In this document: one piece after another, positions 8,394 through 18,447 of the stretch
Layout of the letters: the number at the start of each line of letters is the position of its first letter
Numbering within the stretch: position 1 is the stretch's first letter
Made by a program: the position numbers and the translations under genes
From: Desertivirga xinjiangensis
GTDB taxonomy: Bacteria > Bacteroidota > Bacteroidia > Sphingobacteriales > Sphingobacteriaceae
Direction of reading: 5' to 3'
DNA length: 64,000 bases
NCBI RefSeq assembly: GCF_024436435.1
Contig: NZ_JAFMZP010000002.1
Coordinates: 496,001 to 560,000, forward strand
Notes under the pieces: model-generated
What the model was told of the DNA's origin: nothing
The model's input: only the letters and a program-made list of their open reading frames with translations
Databases searched by the model: none

Positions 8394-8663
8394 ACAATTA
8401 AAGCCGTGGAAGGCCTGTACAGCTGGTTCAACTTTCCCGCTGCCAGTGTAATCGCCAGGAACAGGGATGTCACCTGCTTGTCCCAGTTTTCTACCTGCCG
8501 GTACGGAACAGATTCCGCCCACCCATGTTTTTCGGGGTTCCTGAACTTTGATGTACCAGGTAGCGTTTGACGGTCTCCAAAAAGCTAAATCAGCAATGCC
8601 TTCCCCTGTGTATTCGGCAGGAAGGGGAATATCACCTGCTTCCCCCCAGTTGCTGATCGCCAA
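8394..8663 (-). pseudogene. Fragment of an FG-GAP/VCBS-repeat protein
   Basis: Minus-strand translation shows two degenerate repeats, WGEAGDIPLPAEYTGEG with FWRPSNATWYIK, then GQAGDIPVPGDYTGSGK. These match the repeat unit of secreted VCBS/FG-GAP beta-propeller proteins (usual form GDIPVPGDYDGDGKTD...FRPSNGTWYI). The frame is closed by a stop just upstream of the first repeat, there is no signal peptide or ATG, and after the second repeat the sequence degrades into unrelated residues. It therefore looks like a remnant of a larger gene. Confidence 0.65.
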
Positions 8664-8742
8664 AGCCTTTTATATGGAACACCTGCTCAGCAGGCAGCTT
8701 TATCTCCGTTGAAATGCTGCTTTTTGTAACATCTCATGCTAC

Positions 8743-8761
8743 TTATGCAACGTATGCATAA
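8743..8761. promoter_or_regulatory. Perfect inverted repeat upstream of susC1
   Basis: TTATGCA and TGCATAA flank the 5-bp spacer ACGTA, about 215 bp before the first susC start codon. This is a typical size for a dimer-binding operator, but no binding factor can be named. Confidence 0.35.
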
Positions 8762-8974
8762 ACACCCTAAGGCCAAAATGCTCCAATTTAGCGGTCGAAA
8801 AGGAGAAACCTTTTCATGTTACTAACCAACTAATTAGAATAACCATGTTTAAGCAAAACTCTTCGGGGCAGTCTCCGGTATTAACATCCCATTTTAAAAT
8901 CGCTTTATTTGCGGTCCTTAATTAAGGTTAAGAAGAATTTTAATTACAGTTCAATTATTAAAATCTAAATTTTT

Positions 8975-11900
8975 ATGGATAGAGGATTATTACTCAGATT
9001 TTCCTTCTTTAAGCTGTTCGGTCTCATAAGTATATTGATACTAGATCCGCAATACGTAGCGGCCCAGCAAAAGCAAATTGTCACTGGAACCGTGGTTTCT
9101 TCGGATGACGGTTTGGCAATTCCTGGTGCTTCCGTTATTCAGGAGGGTGCAGCTACAGGAACATCTACGGATCAGAACGGTAATTTCCGGCTCAGTATTA
9201 CACCTGGGGCGAGGGTGATCTTTAAGTTTCTCGGCTATACCGAGCAGCGCATAAAGATCGATAATAATGAAAATGTGACCGTCCGGCTGAAACCTGCGGC
9301 TAACGATCTTAACGAGGTTGTTATAACTGGATATACCCAGCAGAAAAGGTCGGACGTCACCGGAGCAATAAGTACTATCTCCGGTCAGGAGATACTGAAA
9401 TCTCCTGTTACGAATGTTACCAATGCCCTTGTTGGAAAGGTACCAGGCGTTGTGGCTCAGCAAACAAGCGGGAAACCGGGAGCAAATGCAGCCAACTTAT
9501 ACATTCGGGGAAGGGTTTCCAATAATTCTACCGCTCTCATCATAGTTGACGGAGTGGAACGCCAGTCCTTCGGTGATATTGACCCTTCAGAAATTGAGAG
9601 TATTAATATCCTTAAGGATGCATCCTCTGCAGCCATGTACGGTATTAAAGGGGCGAACGGCGTGATTGTGGTAACCACCAAAAAGGGCCGGGATGGCAAA
9701 GCAAGAATTTCGTTGTCAGCAAATTATGGCATCGTTGGCTATACAGGTGTTCCAAAGGTTCTGGATGCTTACGAATCTGCACTCCTCCATACTGAAGGTC
9801 AGATCAACAGTGGCTCTGCCCGGACGTTTTCAGATGAGGATCTGGAAATTTTCAGAAATGGGACAGGTGATCCTTTACTTTATCCGAATGTTAACTGGTT
9901 TGAAACAGTTACCAGGGACCAGTGGTCGCAAAATCAGCAGAACCTCAATATCTCTGGTGGAGGTAAGATTGCAAATTACTTTGTCTCGATCGGGCACACT
10001 TTTGAAGACGGCATGTTAGAGGACTTTAAAAGCCCGCTAAATTATAAAACTACGCCTGACTATAATAGAACTAACTTTCGGTCGAATATAGATCTTAAGC
10101 TTACCAAAGGGACTACGGTAGGTGTAAATATTGGCGGACGTCTTGAAAATCGATACTCTATTCAGGGATTTTCTCCTTCTGCTGAGCCGGATGATATTTA
10201 TGCAAACGGCCTGGAAGGGTTTTTGAGCCGCGTGATCGCTATTCCTTCATGGGGATTACCTTACTTCCCCGAGTATACGAATACGACCGACCCGAGTCTC
10301 ATAAGACTTTCTGACCGCTATAATCATGTTCAGGATGATAATTTAGGAGTTAACACCCATAACCCGTACTCTTTGCTAGTACGTGGTGGATATCTTCAAA
10401 CTGATAATAATGCTATTGAGACAATTTTTACTTTAAATCAAAGCTTAAACAGCGTACTGAAAGGTCTGTCGGGCAAAGCTTTATTAGGATATGATGCCTA
10501 TGTGTCGAGCGGCAAAAGACAGTATGGTAACAGAGCTGTTTACAGGGTAGACCGTACCCTGAAAGATATTGTATATGTAAGTGGAAACAACGATCCGCTT
10601 AGCACCATTACGTCTTCAAGGAGTGGTTACTTCAAAACCAACCTTCAGCTTTCCCTAAATTATAATAACAAGTTCGACAAACATAGCGTTTCAGCTCTTT
10701 TACTGGGTCAGCGTGAATTCAGGGCTTCAGGTACGGGAGCTAATTACTCTACGGCACCTGCTCCCTTTACTAACCAGGGTGTTATTTATAATTTATCTTA
10801 TAATTTCGACGAGAAGTATTTTCTACAGGCCAACGGATCTTACATGGGCTCTGAAAATTATGCCAAGTCTGAAAGATACGGCCTTTTTCCTTCTTTCTCA
10901 CTAGGTTATACGGTCTCAAATGAGCCTTTCTTAAAAGATATTTCCTGGATTCAGCAGATTAAATTCAGAGGCTCATGGGGCTTAGTGGGTATACCGAGTG
11001 CCGGAACGGGAAGGTTTTACTATAATAACAATTATGGCCCGGGAACCTCCATGCCATTTGGCGAGGATCCCCTGATCAATGCTCCTACTATAATTCACAA
11101 CCTTGTTGGAAATCCTGAAGTAACCTGGGAGAAATCGGTGAAACGTAACATCGGTCTTGAGAGTTCCTTTCTAAGAGGAAAGATTGCGTTCAATGCGGAC
11201 CTCTTCGACGATAAACGGTACGACATTCTTCTCGAAAGAAACAACAGCAGCTTTGCAACCTATGGTGAAACGCTTCCGAAAGTGAATTATGGTGAGAACT
11301 ACAACAGAGGCTATGAGCTGGAGTTGAAATACCGGAGTACGATCGGAGATTTTGGATACAATATTGGAGGACAGCTTACTTATTCAAAGAACAAAGTTGT
11401 AATTGCTGATGAAGCGCCTGGTACTCCGGATAACCTTAAAAATACCGGCCTTCCTATAGGCCAGATGAGAGGCTACCGGACTTTAGGCTTCTTCAATGAC
11501 CAGGCTGAGGTGGATACATGGGCCAAAAATGGGATAACCAACATCCCGTTTATTCCGGGAGATCTGAAGTATGCGGATCTCAACGGAGATGGTATCATTA
11601 ATACTGACGACCGCTCGCCTTTTGGATTTTCTACCATCCCTGAGTATACCTTTGGAATAGACCTGGGATTTAATTACAGGGGATTCAGCATATCAGCTCT
11701 ATTACAGGGAGCAGAAAATGTAAGCTCTGATGCCCTGTTCTTCAGCAATGCCCGTAACCAATATTACGAGCCCATGATGGGAAGATGGACTCCTGATACC
11801 AAAAACAACGCTACCTGGCCGGTGATCCGTGAAGGTGTTAAGCAGGGAAACCCCAATGAACAGGTAAGCGACTTCTATCAAACCGATGCCAGTTATCTGA

Positions 11901-12127
11901 AACTTAGAAACGTTCAGGTTCGCTATCAGTTTGGTAAATCAGTAACCAAAAAACTTCATGTGAATGGTCTCAGCGTTTTTGTAACGGGCCAAAACTTAAA
12001 AACATGGACTAAATTCTATGGCTATGATCCGGAAAACGCTTATTCCCTTTCCGGCACGTACGGTAACAAAATGACCATATACCCAAGTACCCGGGTGTTG
12101 AACTTCGGCTTAAACATACAATTATGA
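8975..12127 (+). CDS. susC: SusC-like TonB-dependent outer-membrane transporter 1
   Basis: The 1050-residue protein has a signal peptide (cleavage after about residue 30, VAAQQ), a carboxypeptidase-D-regulatory-like domain (about 35-110, TGTVVSSDDGLAIPGASV), a TonB plug (about 115-235, with NEVVITGYTQQKRSDVTGA and DVNI-type signature ESINILKDASSAAMYGIKGANG) and a long C-terminal beta-barrel. With its SusD partner it forms the pedal-bin glycan importer of the outer membrane. Its stop codon overlaps the SusD1 start by 4 nt (ATGA), so the pair is translationally coupled. It opens carbohydrate block A. Confidence 0.95.
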   Translation: MDRGLLLRFSFFKLFGLISILILDPQYVAAQQKQIVTGTVVSSDDGLAIPGASVIQEGAATGTSTDQNGNFRLSITPGARVIFKFLGYTEQRIKIDNNENVTVRLKPAANDLNEVVITGYTQQKRSDVTGAISTISGQEILKSPVTNVTNALVGKVPGVVAQQTSGKPGANAANLYIRGRVSNNSTALIIVDGVERQSFGDIDPSEIESINILKDASSAAMYGIKGANGVIVVTTKKGRDGKARISLSANYGIVGYTGVPKVLDAYESALLHTEGQINSGSARTFSDEDLEIFRNGTGDPLLYPNVNWFETVTRDQWSQNQQNLNISGGGKIANYFVSIGHTFEDGMLEDFKSPLNYKTTPDYNRTNFRSNIDLKLTKGTTVGVNIGGRLENRYSIQGFSPSAEPDDIYANGLEGFLSRVIAIPSWGLPYFPEYTNTTDPSLIRLSDRYNHVQDDNLGVNTHNPYSLLVRGGYLQTDNNAIETIFTLNQSLNSVLKGLSGKALLGYDAYVSSGKRQYGNRAVYRVDRTLKDIVYVSGNNDPLSTITSSRSGYFKTNLQLSLNYNNKFDKHSVSALLLGQREFRASGTGANYSTAPAPFTNQGVIYNLSYNFDEKYFLQANGSYMGSENYAKSERYGLFPSFSLGYTVSNEPFLKDISWIQQIKFRGSWGLVGIPSAGTGRFYYNNNYGPGTSMPFGEDPLINAPTIIHNLVGNPEVTWEKSVKRNIGLESSFLRGKIAFNADLFDDKRYDILLERNNSSFATYGETLPKVNYGENYNRGYELELKYRSTIGDFGYNIGGQLTYSKNKVVIADEAPGTPDNLKNTGLPIGQMRGYRTLGFFNDQAEVDTWAKNGITNIPFIPGDLKYADLNGDGIINTDDRSPFGFSTIPEYTFGIDLGFNYRGFSISALLQGAENVSSDALFFSNARNQYYEPMMGRWTPDTKNNATWPVIREGVKQGNPNEQVSDFYQTDASYLKLRNVQVRYQFGKSVTKKLHVNGLSVFVTGQNLKTWTKFYGYDPENAYSLSGTYGNKMTIYPSTRVLNFGLNIQL

Positions 12128-13770
12128 GATTACTAAATAAATACTTATACCTTTTAACAGGTGGTTTGACCTTTTTGTCTTTCTCATGCAAAAAAGACTT
12201 CCTGCAGCGCGATCTTTCCGTTGTAGTGGATGAGAACGCTGTTTTTCAGGACACCTTGCTTGCGGAAAATTTCGCAACCAACAGCTATGCGTTTTTAATT
12301 GACGATTACGCAAGACTGAACGGAAGTAACAAGGGAATGACCGGCCAGTTTACTGACGAAAGCATCTCAAATAATAACGAGTCTTTCGTATCCTCGATGA
12401 CCGCAGGAAATTATCTGAGCACCCAGGCTACGGAGATCGTTACGATTTACGGTCAGATGTACAAAGGGATCAGAAATGCCAATACTACTTTAGCCCGGCT
12501 GGACGACTACGAGGGTAACTGGTGGAAACGATCAAGAATAAGAGGCGAGCAGCTATTTTTGCGGGCCTTCTATTATTTCGAGTTAGTAAAGCGATTTGGA
12601 GGTGTGGTGATCATCGATAAACCTCAGCCTGTTAGCGAAGCTACGACAGACCTTCCCAGGAACAGCTATGAAGAGACAGTAGCATTCATTTTAAAGGATC
12701 TGAATAATGCCATTGAGCTTCTGCCTGATGAATATCTTGACAAACGGTATAGTGGGAGGGCAACCAAGGGAGCGGCCATGGCACTGAAATCACGATTGTT
12801 GTTACTTGATGCCAGTCCCCTGAGGAATCCGGAGAATAACACTGACAAATGGCGTGTTGCTGCTGAAGCTGCTGCTGCTGTTAAATTAATCAACAAATAC
12901 AAACTGGAAGACAGTTACGCCGACGTCCTTGTTCTGCCGGCCTCCGAAGAATACATTATGATAAAACCCAGGGCTCCGCGCGTATTGCAAGGGTATCTTA
13001 AGGACTTCATTATGCCTGCAAGTTACGGGGGGGCACAAAGTACCATTTCTCCTACCCAAAACCATGTCAACTTATATGGTATGCAGGCCACAGGTTTGCC
13101 AATAGGTGATCCTCTTTCGGGGTACGACGAAAACAATCCTTATGTGGGCAGGGATCCGAGATTTTATGTGAATATACTTTATAACGGATCGTCCTGGCAG
13201 GGGCGTGCCGTGGAAACTTTTATTGGCGGCCGCGATGTTCGCGGAGATAACGTTACCAAAACAAGTTATTACGTAAAGAGACTTTGGCCTGAGTCTGTGC
13301 GGAGTACAGTGTCAAATTCGCAGGGACGGGTCAACTTTATTTTCTTCAGGTACGCTGAGATACTTTTAAACCTTGCAGAAGCCAGGAACGAACAGCTTTC
13401 AGCCCCCGACCAGGAAGTATATGACGCAATCAATGAGGTAAGAAACAGGGCGGGTATGCCCGATCTGGAGAACCTCGACAAAGATAAGATGCGTGAAAGG
13501 ATCCGGGATGAACGCGCAGTCGAATTCGCCTTTGAAGAAATGCGCTGGTGGGATGTGCTTCGCTGGAAAGCAGGGGCTGAAATTGTCGACCAAACGCTTT
13601 ACGGCATGAAGATAGATAAGGTGGGAAACACTCTTACTTACCAGGAAGTGCCTTTGGAGTCAGCTCATCAACGCCCTGGATTCCAGGAACGCTGGCATTG
13701 GTATCCCATTCCGCTGGCCGAAATACGAAAGTCTACAGGAGCTTTAGAGCAAAGTCCTGAATGGAAATAG
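12124..13770 (+). CDS. susD: SusD-like surface glycan-binding lipoprotein 1
   Basis: The 548-residue protein has a lipoprotein signal (LSFSCKKDFLQRD) and the SusD/RagB fold with its TPR-like region, including QLFLRAFYYFELVKRFGGVVII and ALKSRLLLLDASPL; the C-terminal part has NEVRNRAGMPDL and FAFEEMRWWDVLRWK. It caps the SusC1 barrel on the cell surface and binds the oligosaccharide before import. Coupling to susC1 by a 4-nt overlap confirms the pair. Confidence 0.95.
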   Translation: MRLLNKYLYLLTGGLTFLSFSCKKDFLQRDLSVVVDENAVFQDTLLAENFATNSYAFLIDDYARLNGSNKGMTGQFTDESISNNNESFVSSMTAGNYLSTQATEIVTIYGQMYKGIRNANTTLARLDDYEGNWWKRSRIRGEQLFLRAFYYFELVKRFGGVVIIDKPQPVSEATTDLPRNSYEETVAFILKDLNNAIELLPDEYLDKRYSGRATKGAAMALKSRLLLLDASPLRNPENNTDKWRVAAEAAAAVKLINKYKLEDSYADVLVLPASEEYIMIKPRAPRVLQGYLKDFIMPASYGGAQSTISPTQNHVNLYGMQATGLPIGDPLSGYDENNPYVGRDPRFYVNILYNGSSWQGRAVETFIGGRDVRGDNVTKTSYYVKRLWPESVRSTVSNSQGRVNFIFFRYAEILLNLAEARNEQLSAPDQEVYDAINEVRNRAGMPDLENLDKDKMRERIRDERAVEFAFEEMRWWDVLRWKAGAEIVDQTLYGMKIDKVGNTLTYQEVPLESAHQRPGFQERWHWYPIPLAEIRKSTGALEQSPEWK

Positions 13771-13807
13771 AATATTGGTTTAGTTTCTAATTCTAAAAAG
13801 CATTAAA

Positions 13808-16636
13808 ATGAATTTTTTAAAATACTATAGGACAGCCTTTTTGGTAATGCTGGCGTTTTCCTGGACCCGGGCCGACGCACAAGATCCTGATTCCATTGGG
13901 CGTACAATATTTTTGTCTGAAGAGGAGATCATTTATTCACCTTTTTACTCAAAGAAAAACAAAGAAACCGGGGCGGCGGTCTCAACCCTGGCAACAAAAG
14001 ACCTTCCCCAGATACCATTAGGCGGTTTGAATAATATCTTAGCCGGCAGGGTTCCCGGCTTGTATGTACAACAGACAGGAACCAAACCTGGTGCTGAATC
14101 TGCGACCTTCCGCATCCGCGGAACTTCAACCTACAACTCGGGAAACAACCCTCTTGTTTTGGTTGATGGTATCTCCAGAAGCCTGCAAAATATTGATCTG
14201 AATGAAATTGAGAGTTTTACAGTGTTGAAGGATGCGGCTTCTTTAAGCTGGTATGGTCTTAATGGAGGAAATGGGGTTATACTCGTAAAGACTAAATCGG
14301 GTAAACCATCACGCAATTTAATCAATTTTAGCTCACAGTATGGATTTCAGCAGATGGATAGGCATATTCCATCACTCGATTCCTACACGTATGCTACGCT
14401 TTATAACGAAGCGCTTTCCAATAGCGGGCAGGCCGGAGGTTTCTCACAGGAACAACTGGATGCTTATCGTTCCGGATCGAACCCGTTTCTCTATCCAAAT
14501 AATGACTATAAAAACGAGCTGATGCGCAGTTCAGCTCCCGTACAGCGCTATGTGTTGTCGGCATCCGGGGGAACGGAAGCTATCCGGTATTTTGTTCATA
14601 CCAGTTATTTTGACCAGGATGGTCTTTTTAAAAATGCTAAAGGAGACGGTTTTAATTCGCAAGTACGCTTTAATCGTCTTAATTTCAGAACAAATCTGGA
14701 TGTGAACGTGACTAAAACTTTAAGTTTTGGCTTATATGCAGCAGTCAGGGTTGAAAACCGTAACAATCCGGGAGACAACGAAACCGATGCGTTAATTAAC
14801 GACATTTACAATCTGCCACCGAATGCATTTCCTTTGCTTAATGAAGATGGTACTTTTGGCGGAACCAATACTTATGATAACAATCCATTAGCAAGGTTAA
14901 CGAGGTCGGGGAGCCGGAGAGATATACTCAGAGGTTCTTTTGCTACTATAACGGCTAAACAAAAACTGGACTTTGTTACCAAGGGGCTTTCGGCTAATGT
15001 GCTTTTTGGCTACGATGCCAGCGGAACTTATACCTCTGGTTTTGTTCAAGATTATGAACTATATGATTTTTCTCAGAGCCCGGTTCGTATAATCAGCCCG
15101 GTTACAAATCCGAACGTAGGTTACAGGGCTTCATCTTTCAGCGGAAATAACAGGAAAAATGAGATCTGGATAGGTCTGGATTATGACCGAAGCTTTGGTC
15201 TGCATTCCATTGACGCGGGTTTCAGGGGACAGCGCTCTGTCGATAATGACGCTTCACGCCTGGAGTATCGCGACCAGCAACTTGCCGCAAGACTTAGTTA
15301 CGGATACAAAAGCCGCTACTTCATCGACCTGACTGGTAGTTATGCCGGTTCTGAGAACTTTGCACCCGAACAACGCTATGATTTCTATCCTGCAGCTGCT
15401 ATTGGTTGGATCGTTTCTGATGAAGGCTTCTTAAAAGCAAGTAAAAGTGTTAATTATTTAAAGTTGAGAACCTCTTACGGGCTCACAGCGAATGGCGGAA
15501 TAGGTGGGACCCGTTTACCTTTCAGGACCTTGTATAACAGGAACGGTGGAGGTGGCGGTTATGCTTTTGGTACCTCGTTCACTGCTACAACCAGCGCCGG
15601 AGAACAAAATCCTATGGGCAATGCTGATATCCATGCCGAAAGAATCAGAAGGTTTAATATCGGCTCGGATATAAGGTTCCTGAACAACGCGCTCAGCCTA
15701 AGTGCAGATTATTTTAACGAAAGGCGATCGGATATATTAACTGAGGATTTCAGGCCAGGGATTTTGGGCATTTCCTTAGTAAGTGTAAACGGCGGGGTAG
15801 TAAGTAACAAGGGATTTGAAACTTCTTTGATGTTTACTAAAACCCTTGGTAAGTTAGATCTTGCCCTGAACGGTAATTATACTTACGCTTCTAATAAGAT
15901 TATCGCCCGGAACGAGCTTTCGGGAACGCTGCCTTACCAATCAACCGTAGGACATAATGTTGGAGGAGTAACAGGGACAGGAGGAGGAAAGCGGTTTTAC
16001 CTTTCTGATGGGCTCTTCAAAAACCAGGATGAAATTGATAACAGTCCCCGACAAACGCTTTCAGAAAACGTCTATCCGGGTGACATCAAATACCGCGATA
16101 TAAATATGGACGGAGTGATAGATGTAAATGACCGGGTAGAAACCAACTATACCGACATCCCTCACAGTTATTACGGTTTCGGCTTTAATCTGGGTTACGG
16201 CATATTTGCCCTTAACGCCCAGTTCCAGGGAATTCAGGGTCGCACGATGAGCGTATACTCATTGATTAATTCAGGTCCAGACCGTTTGAATACGTATAGC
16301 CTTGATCGTTGGACACCGGAAACTGCCTCCTCGGCGAGATGGCCGCGTCTGGCTGCTGCTGACAGGGGAAACAATGAGGCTGCCTCTGATTTCTGGCTAA
16401 GATCTGCGGACTTTTTAAAACTTAAAACGGTCGAGTTGGGTGTGTCCTTGCCGAAAGATGTTCTAAGGAGGGTAAGGCTTCAGCGTGCCAGGGTATTTGT
16501 AAGCGGATTTAATGTGTTGTCATTCTCTAAAATTCAAAAAGATTTCGACATAGATCCGGAAATGAATTATGCTGGGTATGGTAATGATTATCCAAACCTG
16601 AGAACTTATTCTTTAGGGTTAAACGTGCAGTTTTAA
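13808..16636 (+). CDS. susC: SusC-like TonB-dependent transporter 2 (lacks N-terminal CarboxypepD_reg domain)
   Basis: The 942-residue protein has a signal peptide (to about residue 25, ADAQDPD) and passes after some 30 residues straight into the plug (ETGAAVSTLATKDLPQIPLGG, SATFRIRGTSTYNSG, IESFTVLKDAASLSWYGLNGGNG). The carboxypeptidase-D-regulatory domain present in SusC1 is missing. The beta-barrel is full length, ending in the aromatic-rich strand SLGLNVQF. It follows SusD1 by 37 nt and precedes its own SusD. The two pairs may take up different fragments of one glycan, or one may be specialised for smaller products. Confidence 0.93.
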   Translation: MNFLKYYRTAFLVMLAFSWTRADAQDPDSIGRTIFLSEEEIIYSPFYSKKNKETGAAVSTLATKDLPQIPLGGLNNILAGRVPGLYVQQTGTKPGAESATFRIRGTSTYNSGNNPLVLVDGISRSLQNIDLNEIESFTVLKDAASLSWYGLNGGNGVILVKTKSGKPSRNLINFSSQYGFQQMDRHIPSLDSYTYATLYNEALSNSGQAGGFSQEQLDAYRSGSNPFLYPNNDYKNELMRSSAPVQRYVLSASGGTEAIRYFVHTSYFDQDGLFKNAKGDGFNSQVRFNRLNFRTNLDVNVTKTLSFGLYAAVRVENRNNPGDNETDALINDIYNLPPNAFPLLNEDGTFGGTNTYDNNPLARLTRSGSRRDILRGSFATITAKQKLDFVTKGLSANVLFGYDASGTYTSGFVQDYELYDFSQSPVRIISPVTNPNVGYRASSFSGNNRKNEIWIGLDYDRSFGLHSIDAGFRGQRSVDNDASRLEYRDQQLAARLSYGYKSRYFIDLTGSYAGSENFAPEQRYDFYPAAAIGWIVSDEGFLKASKSVNYLKLRTSYGLTANGGIGGTRLPFRTLYNRNGGGGGYAFGTSFTATTSAGEQNPMGNADIHAERIRRFNIGSDIRFLNNALSLSADYFNERRSDILTEDFRPGILGISLVSVNGGVVSNKGFETSLMFTKTLGKLDLALNGNYTYASNKIIARNELSGTLPYQSTVGHNVGGVTGTGGGKRFYLSDGLFKNQDEIDNSPRQTLSENVYPGDIKYRDINMDGVIDVNDRVETNYTDIPHSYYGFGFNLGYGIFALNAQFQGIQGRTMSVYSLINSGPDRLNTYSLDRWTPETASSARWPRLAAADRGNNEAASDFWLRSADFLKLKTVELGVSLPKDVLRRVRLQRARVFVSGFNVLSFSKIQKDFDIDPEMNYAGYGNDYPNLRTYSLGLNVQF

Positions 16637-16665
16637 TTGAAACAGAGCATAAGATAATAGAAATT

Positions 16666-18378
16666 ATGAAAAGGATACTAAACAATAAAATATACAAATA
16701 TGCGGCCTGTGCTTGCATGGTACTGACCTGCTTTTCGGCTTGCAAAAAAGATTATCTTACGTTTGATGTCTACGAAGGTGTAGTGGATGAAGATGATATT
16801 TGGGAAAATGATCGTTTTGCAAGATCTGTATTAAATGTTGCCTACAATGGCTTGCAGTACCGTTATGATCTTGGTGAGGGAGCATTGCTGGCCGATGCTA
16901 CCGATGAAGCAGTGATATCCCAGCCTAACAACCCTGTACTCACCATGACCAATGGCACATGGGGTGCTGGAAATGTGTTTGATGACCGGTATACCGCGCT
17001 ATATACAGCTTTACGTACAACAAACCTCTTCCTAGAAAAGGCACCTAAGAGTGCCATTTTACCGGTGTCTGATATTAATCCTCTTAGAGGGCAGGCCTTT
17101 TTTCTGCGAGCTTTTTATCATTTTGAGTTAATGAAACGGTATGGACGAATTGTTCTGGCAACAAAGGTTTTTGACAAAGATGAAGACCTTGACCTGCCAA
17201 GGAATTCTGTGGATGAGGTTGTCAGTCTCATCAAAAATGACTGTGATTCAGCAGCTGCTTATATTCCGGCGATCTGGAACGGTACCGGAACTACCACTTC
17301 TAACGGTGAAAACTGGGATACCGGAAACAGGGGCAGGGCAACGAAAGCTGCTGCCCTGGCTTTAAAATCGAGGGTCCTGCTATATTACGCCAGTCCGCAA
17401 TATAATCCACTTCAGGATGTTCAGAGATGGAAAGACGCTGCCGAGGCGGCAAAAGCTGTGATAGACTTGAATAAACATTCGCTGGTTAGCACTGCAAATT
17501 ACCCCCGGCTGTTCAATTATAGTAATGCTGCCACCTTATATAATTCGGAAGTGATCTTTGCAACAACTGCTGTCAACACGAATGCCATTGAAAGTAATAA
17601 TGCACCGGTTGGGTTCAATGGAGGGAAAGGTCGCACAAATCCGACTCAGGAACTCGTCGATGCATTTGACATGAGCAATGGAAAGGAAAGACTGGATCTC
17701 ACTTCGAATTATTCAGACAATAATCCCTATGCCAACCGTGACGCCAGACTTGCACTTTTTATTGTGACTAACGGATCCCAGTATAAAACAGGCAGTTTAA
17801 CACGTACGGTGGAGACTTTCGAAGGGGGGCTGGATAAAATTGACAAACCTACCGATAAGATATTTGCTACTAAAACGGGGTATTATCTCCGTAAATTTAC
17901 CAGTGATGCCGTGACATTTGCAGGTTCGACAGGTCTTGTATCTCAACGACGTCCCTGGGTCTTATTCCGTTATGCCGAAATACTTCTGAATTATGCTGAA
18001 GCTTTAAACGAGTCGGATGGAGATGTTACAGCAATATATTCAGCCATTAATGCCGTTCGTAGAAGAGCAAATCCTTCCTTTCCGTTACTGGCAGGCCTGG
18101 GTAAACTGGAAAGAACAACCAGAATAAGGAAAGAGCGCCAGGTAGAATTATGCTTTGAAGAACACCGGTTTTTTGACGTACGAAGATGGAAGTTAGCTGA
18201 ACAGGTTTTTAATAAACCGGTAAGCGGCATGAAGATCAAGAAAGTGGCTAACAACTCATATACCTATCAGAGGATCACTGTTGAAAACCGGGTGTTTGAA
18301 CCTAAGAATTATCTGTATCCTATTTCGCAAAATGAATTGAACCGCTCTCCGAAACTGGAACAAAACCCGGATTATTAA
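16666..18378 (+). CDS. susD: SusD-like surface glycan-binding lipoprotein 2
   Basis: The 570-residue protein begins with a lipoprotein signal (LTCFSACKKDYL). SusD family features include FFLRAFYHFELMKRYGRIVL, ALKSRVLLYYASPQYNP, a RYAEILLNYAEALNE segment and CFEEHRFFDVRRWK. It starts 29 nt after SusC2 and is its partner at the cell surface. It differs clearly from SusD1 in sequence, so the two pairs are not a recent duplication. Confidence 0.95.
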   Translation: MKRILNNKIYKYAACACMVLTCFSACKKDYLTFDVYEGVVDEDDIWENDRFARSVLNVAYNGLQYRYDLGEGALLADATDEAVISQPNNPVLTMTNGTWGAGNVFDDRYTALYTALRTTNLFLEKAPKSAILPVSDINPLRGQAFFLRAFYHFELMKRYGRIVLATKVFDKDEDLDLPRNSVDEVVSLIKNDCDSAAAYIPAIWNGTGTTTSNGENWDTGNRGRATKAAALALKSRVLLYYASPQYNPLQDVQRWKDAAEAAKAVIDLNKHSLVSTANYPRLFNYSNAATLYNSEVIFATTAVNTNAIESNNAPVGFNGGKGRTNPTQELVDAFDMSNGKERLDLTSNYSDNNPYANRDARLALFIVTNGSQYKTGSLTRTVETFEGGLDKIDKPTDKIFATKTGYYLRKFTSDAVTFAGSTGLVSQRRPWVLFRYAEILLNYAEALNESDGDVTAIYSAINAVRRRANPSFPLLAGLGKLERTTRIRKERQVELCFEEHRFFDVRRWKLAEQVFNKPVSGMKIKKVANNSYTYQRITVENRVFEPKNYLYPISQNELNRSPKLEQNPDY

Positions 18379-18388
18379 AATCCGGGTT
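18364..18388 (+). terminator. Stem-loop spanning the susD2 stop codon
   Basis: AACCCGGATT and AATCCGGGTT form a perfect 10-bp stem with a 5-nt loop containing the susD2 TAA. A T-rich stretch follows about 25 nt later. Such hairpins after susCD are thought to attenuate read-through or protect the 3' end, giving more SusCD than downstream enzymes. Confidence 0.55.
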
Positions 18389-18447
18389 GTAATCTTAAGC
18401 TTCTGTTTTTACTTACTGTAAACCAATATAAATCATTTTAAACCATT

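Larger units (their letters stand above)
8098..8974. other. 877-bp gene-poor boundary of the PUL
   Basis: This stretch separates the left flank from the SusC/D genes. It holds the dehydrogenase terminator (8136-8178), a decayed FG-GAP repeat gene (about 8394-8663, minus strand), a perfect inverted repeat (8743-8761) and presumably the promoter of the first susC. TTTATTTG at 8904-8911 is one base off the -7 consensus, but no -33 box was found at a suitable distance. Confidence 0.6.
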
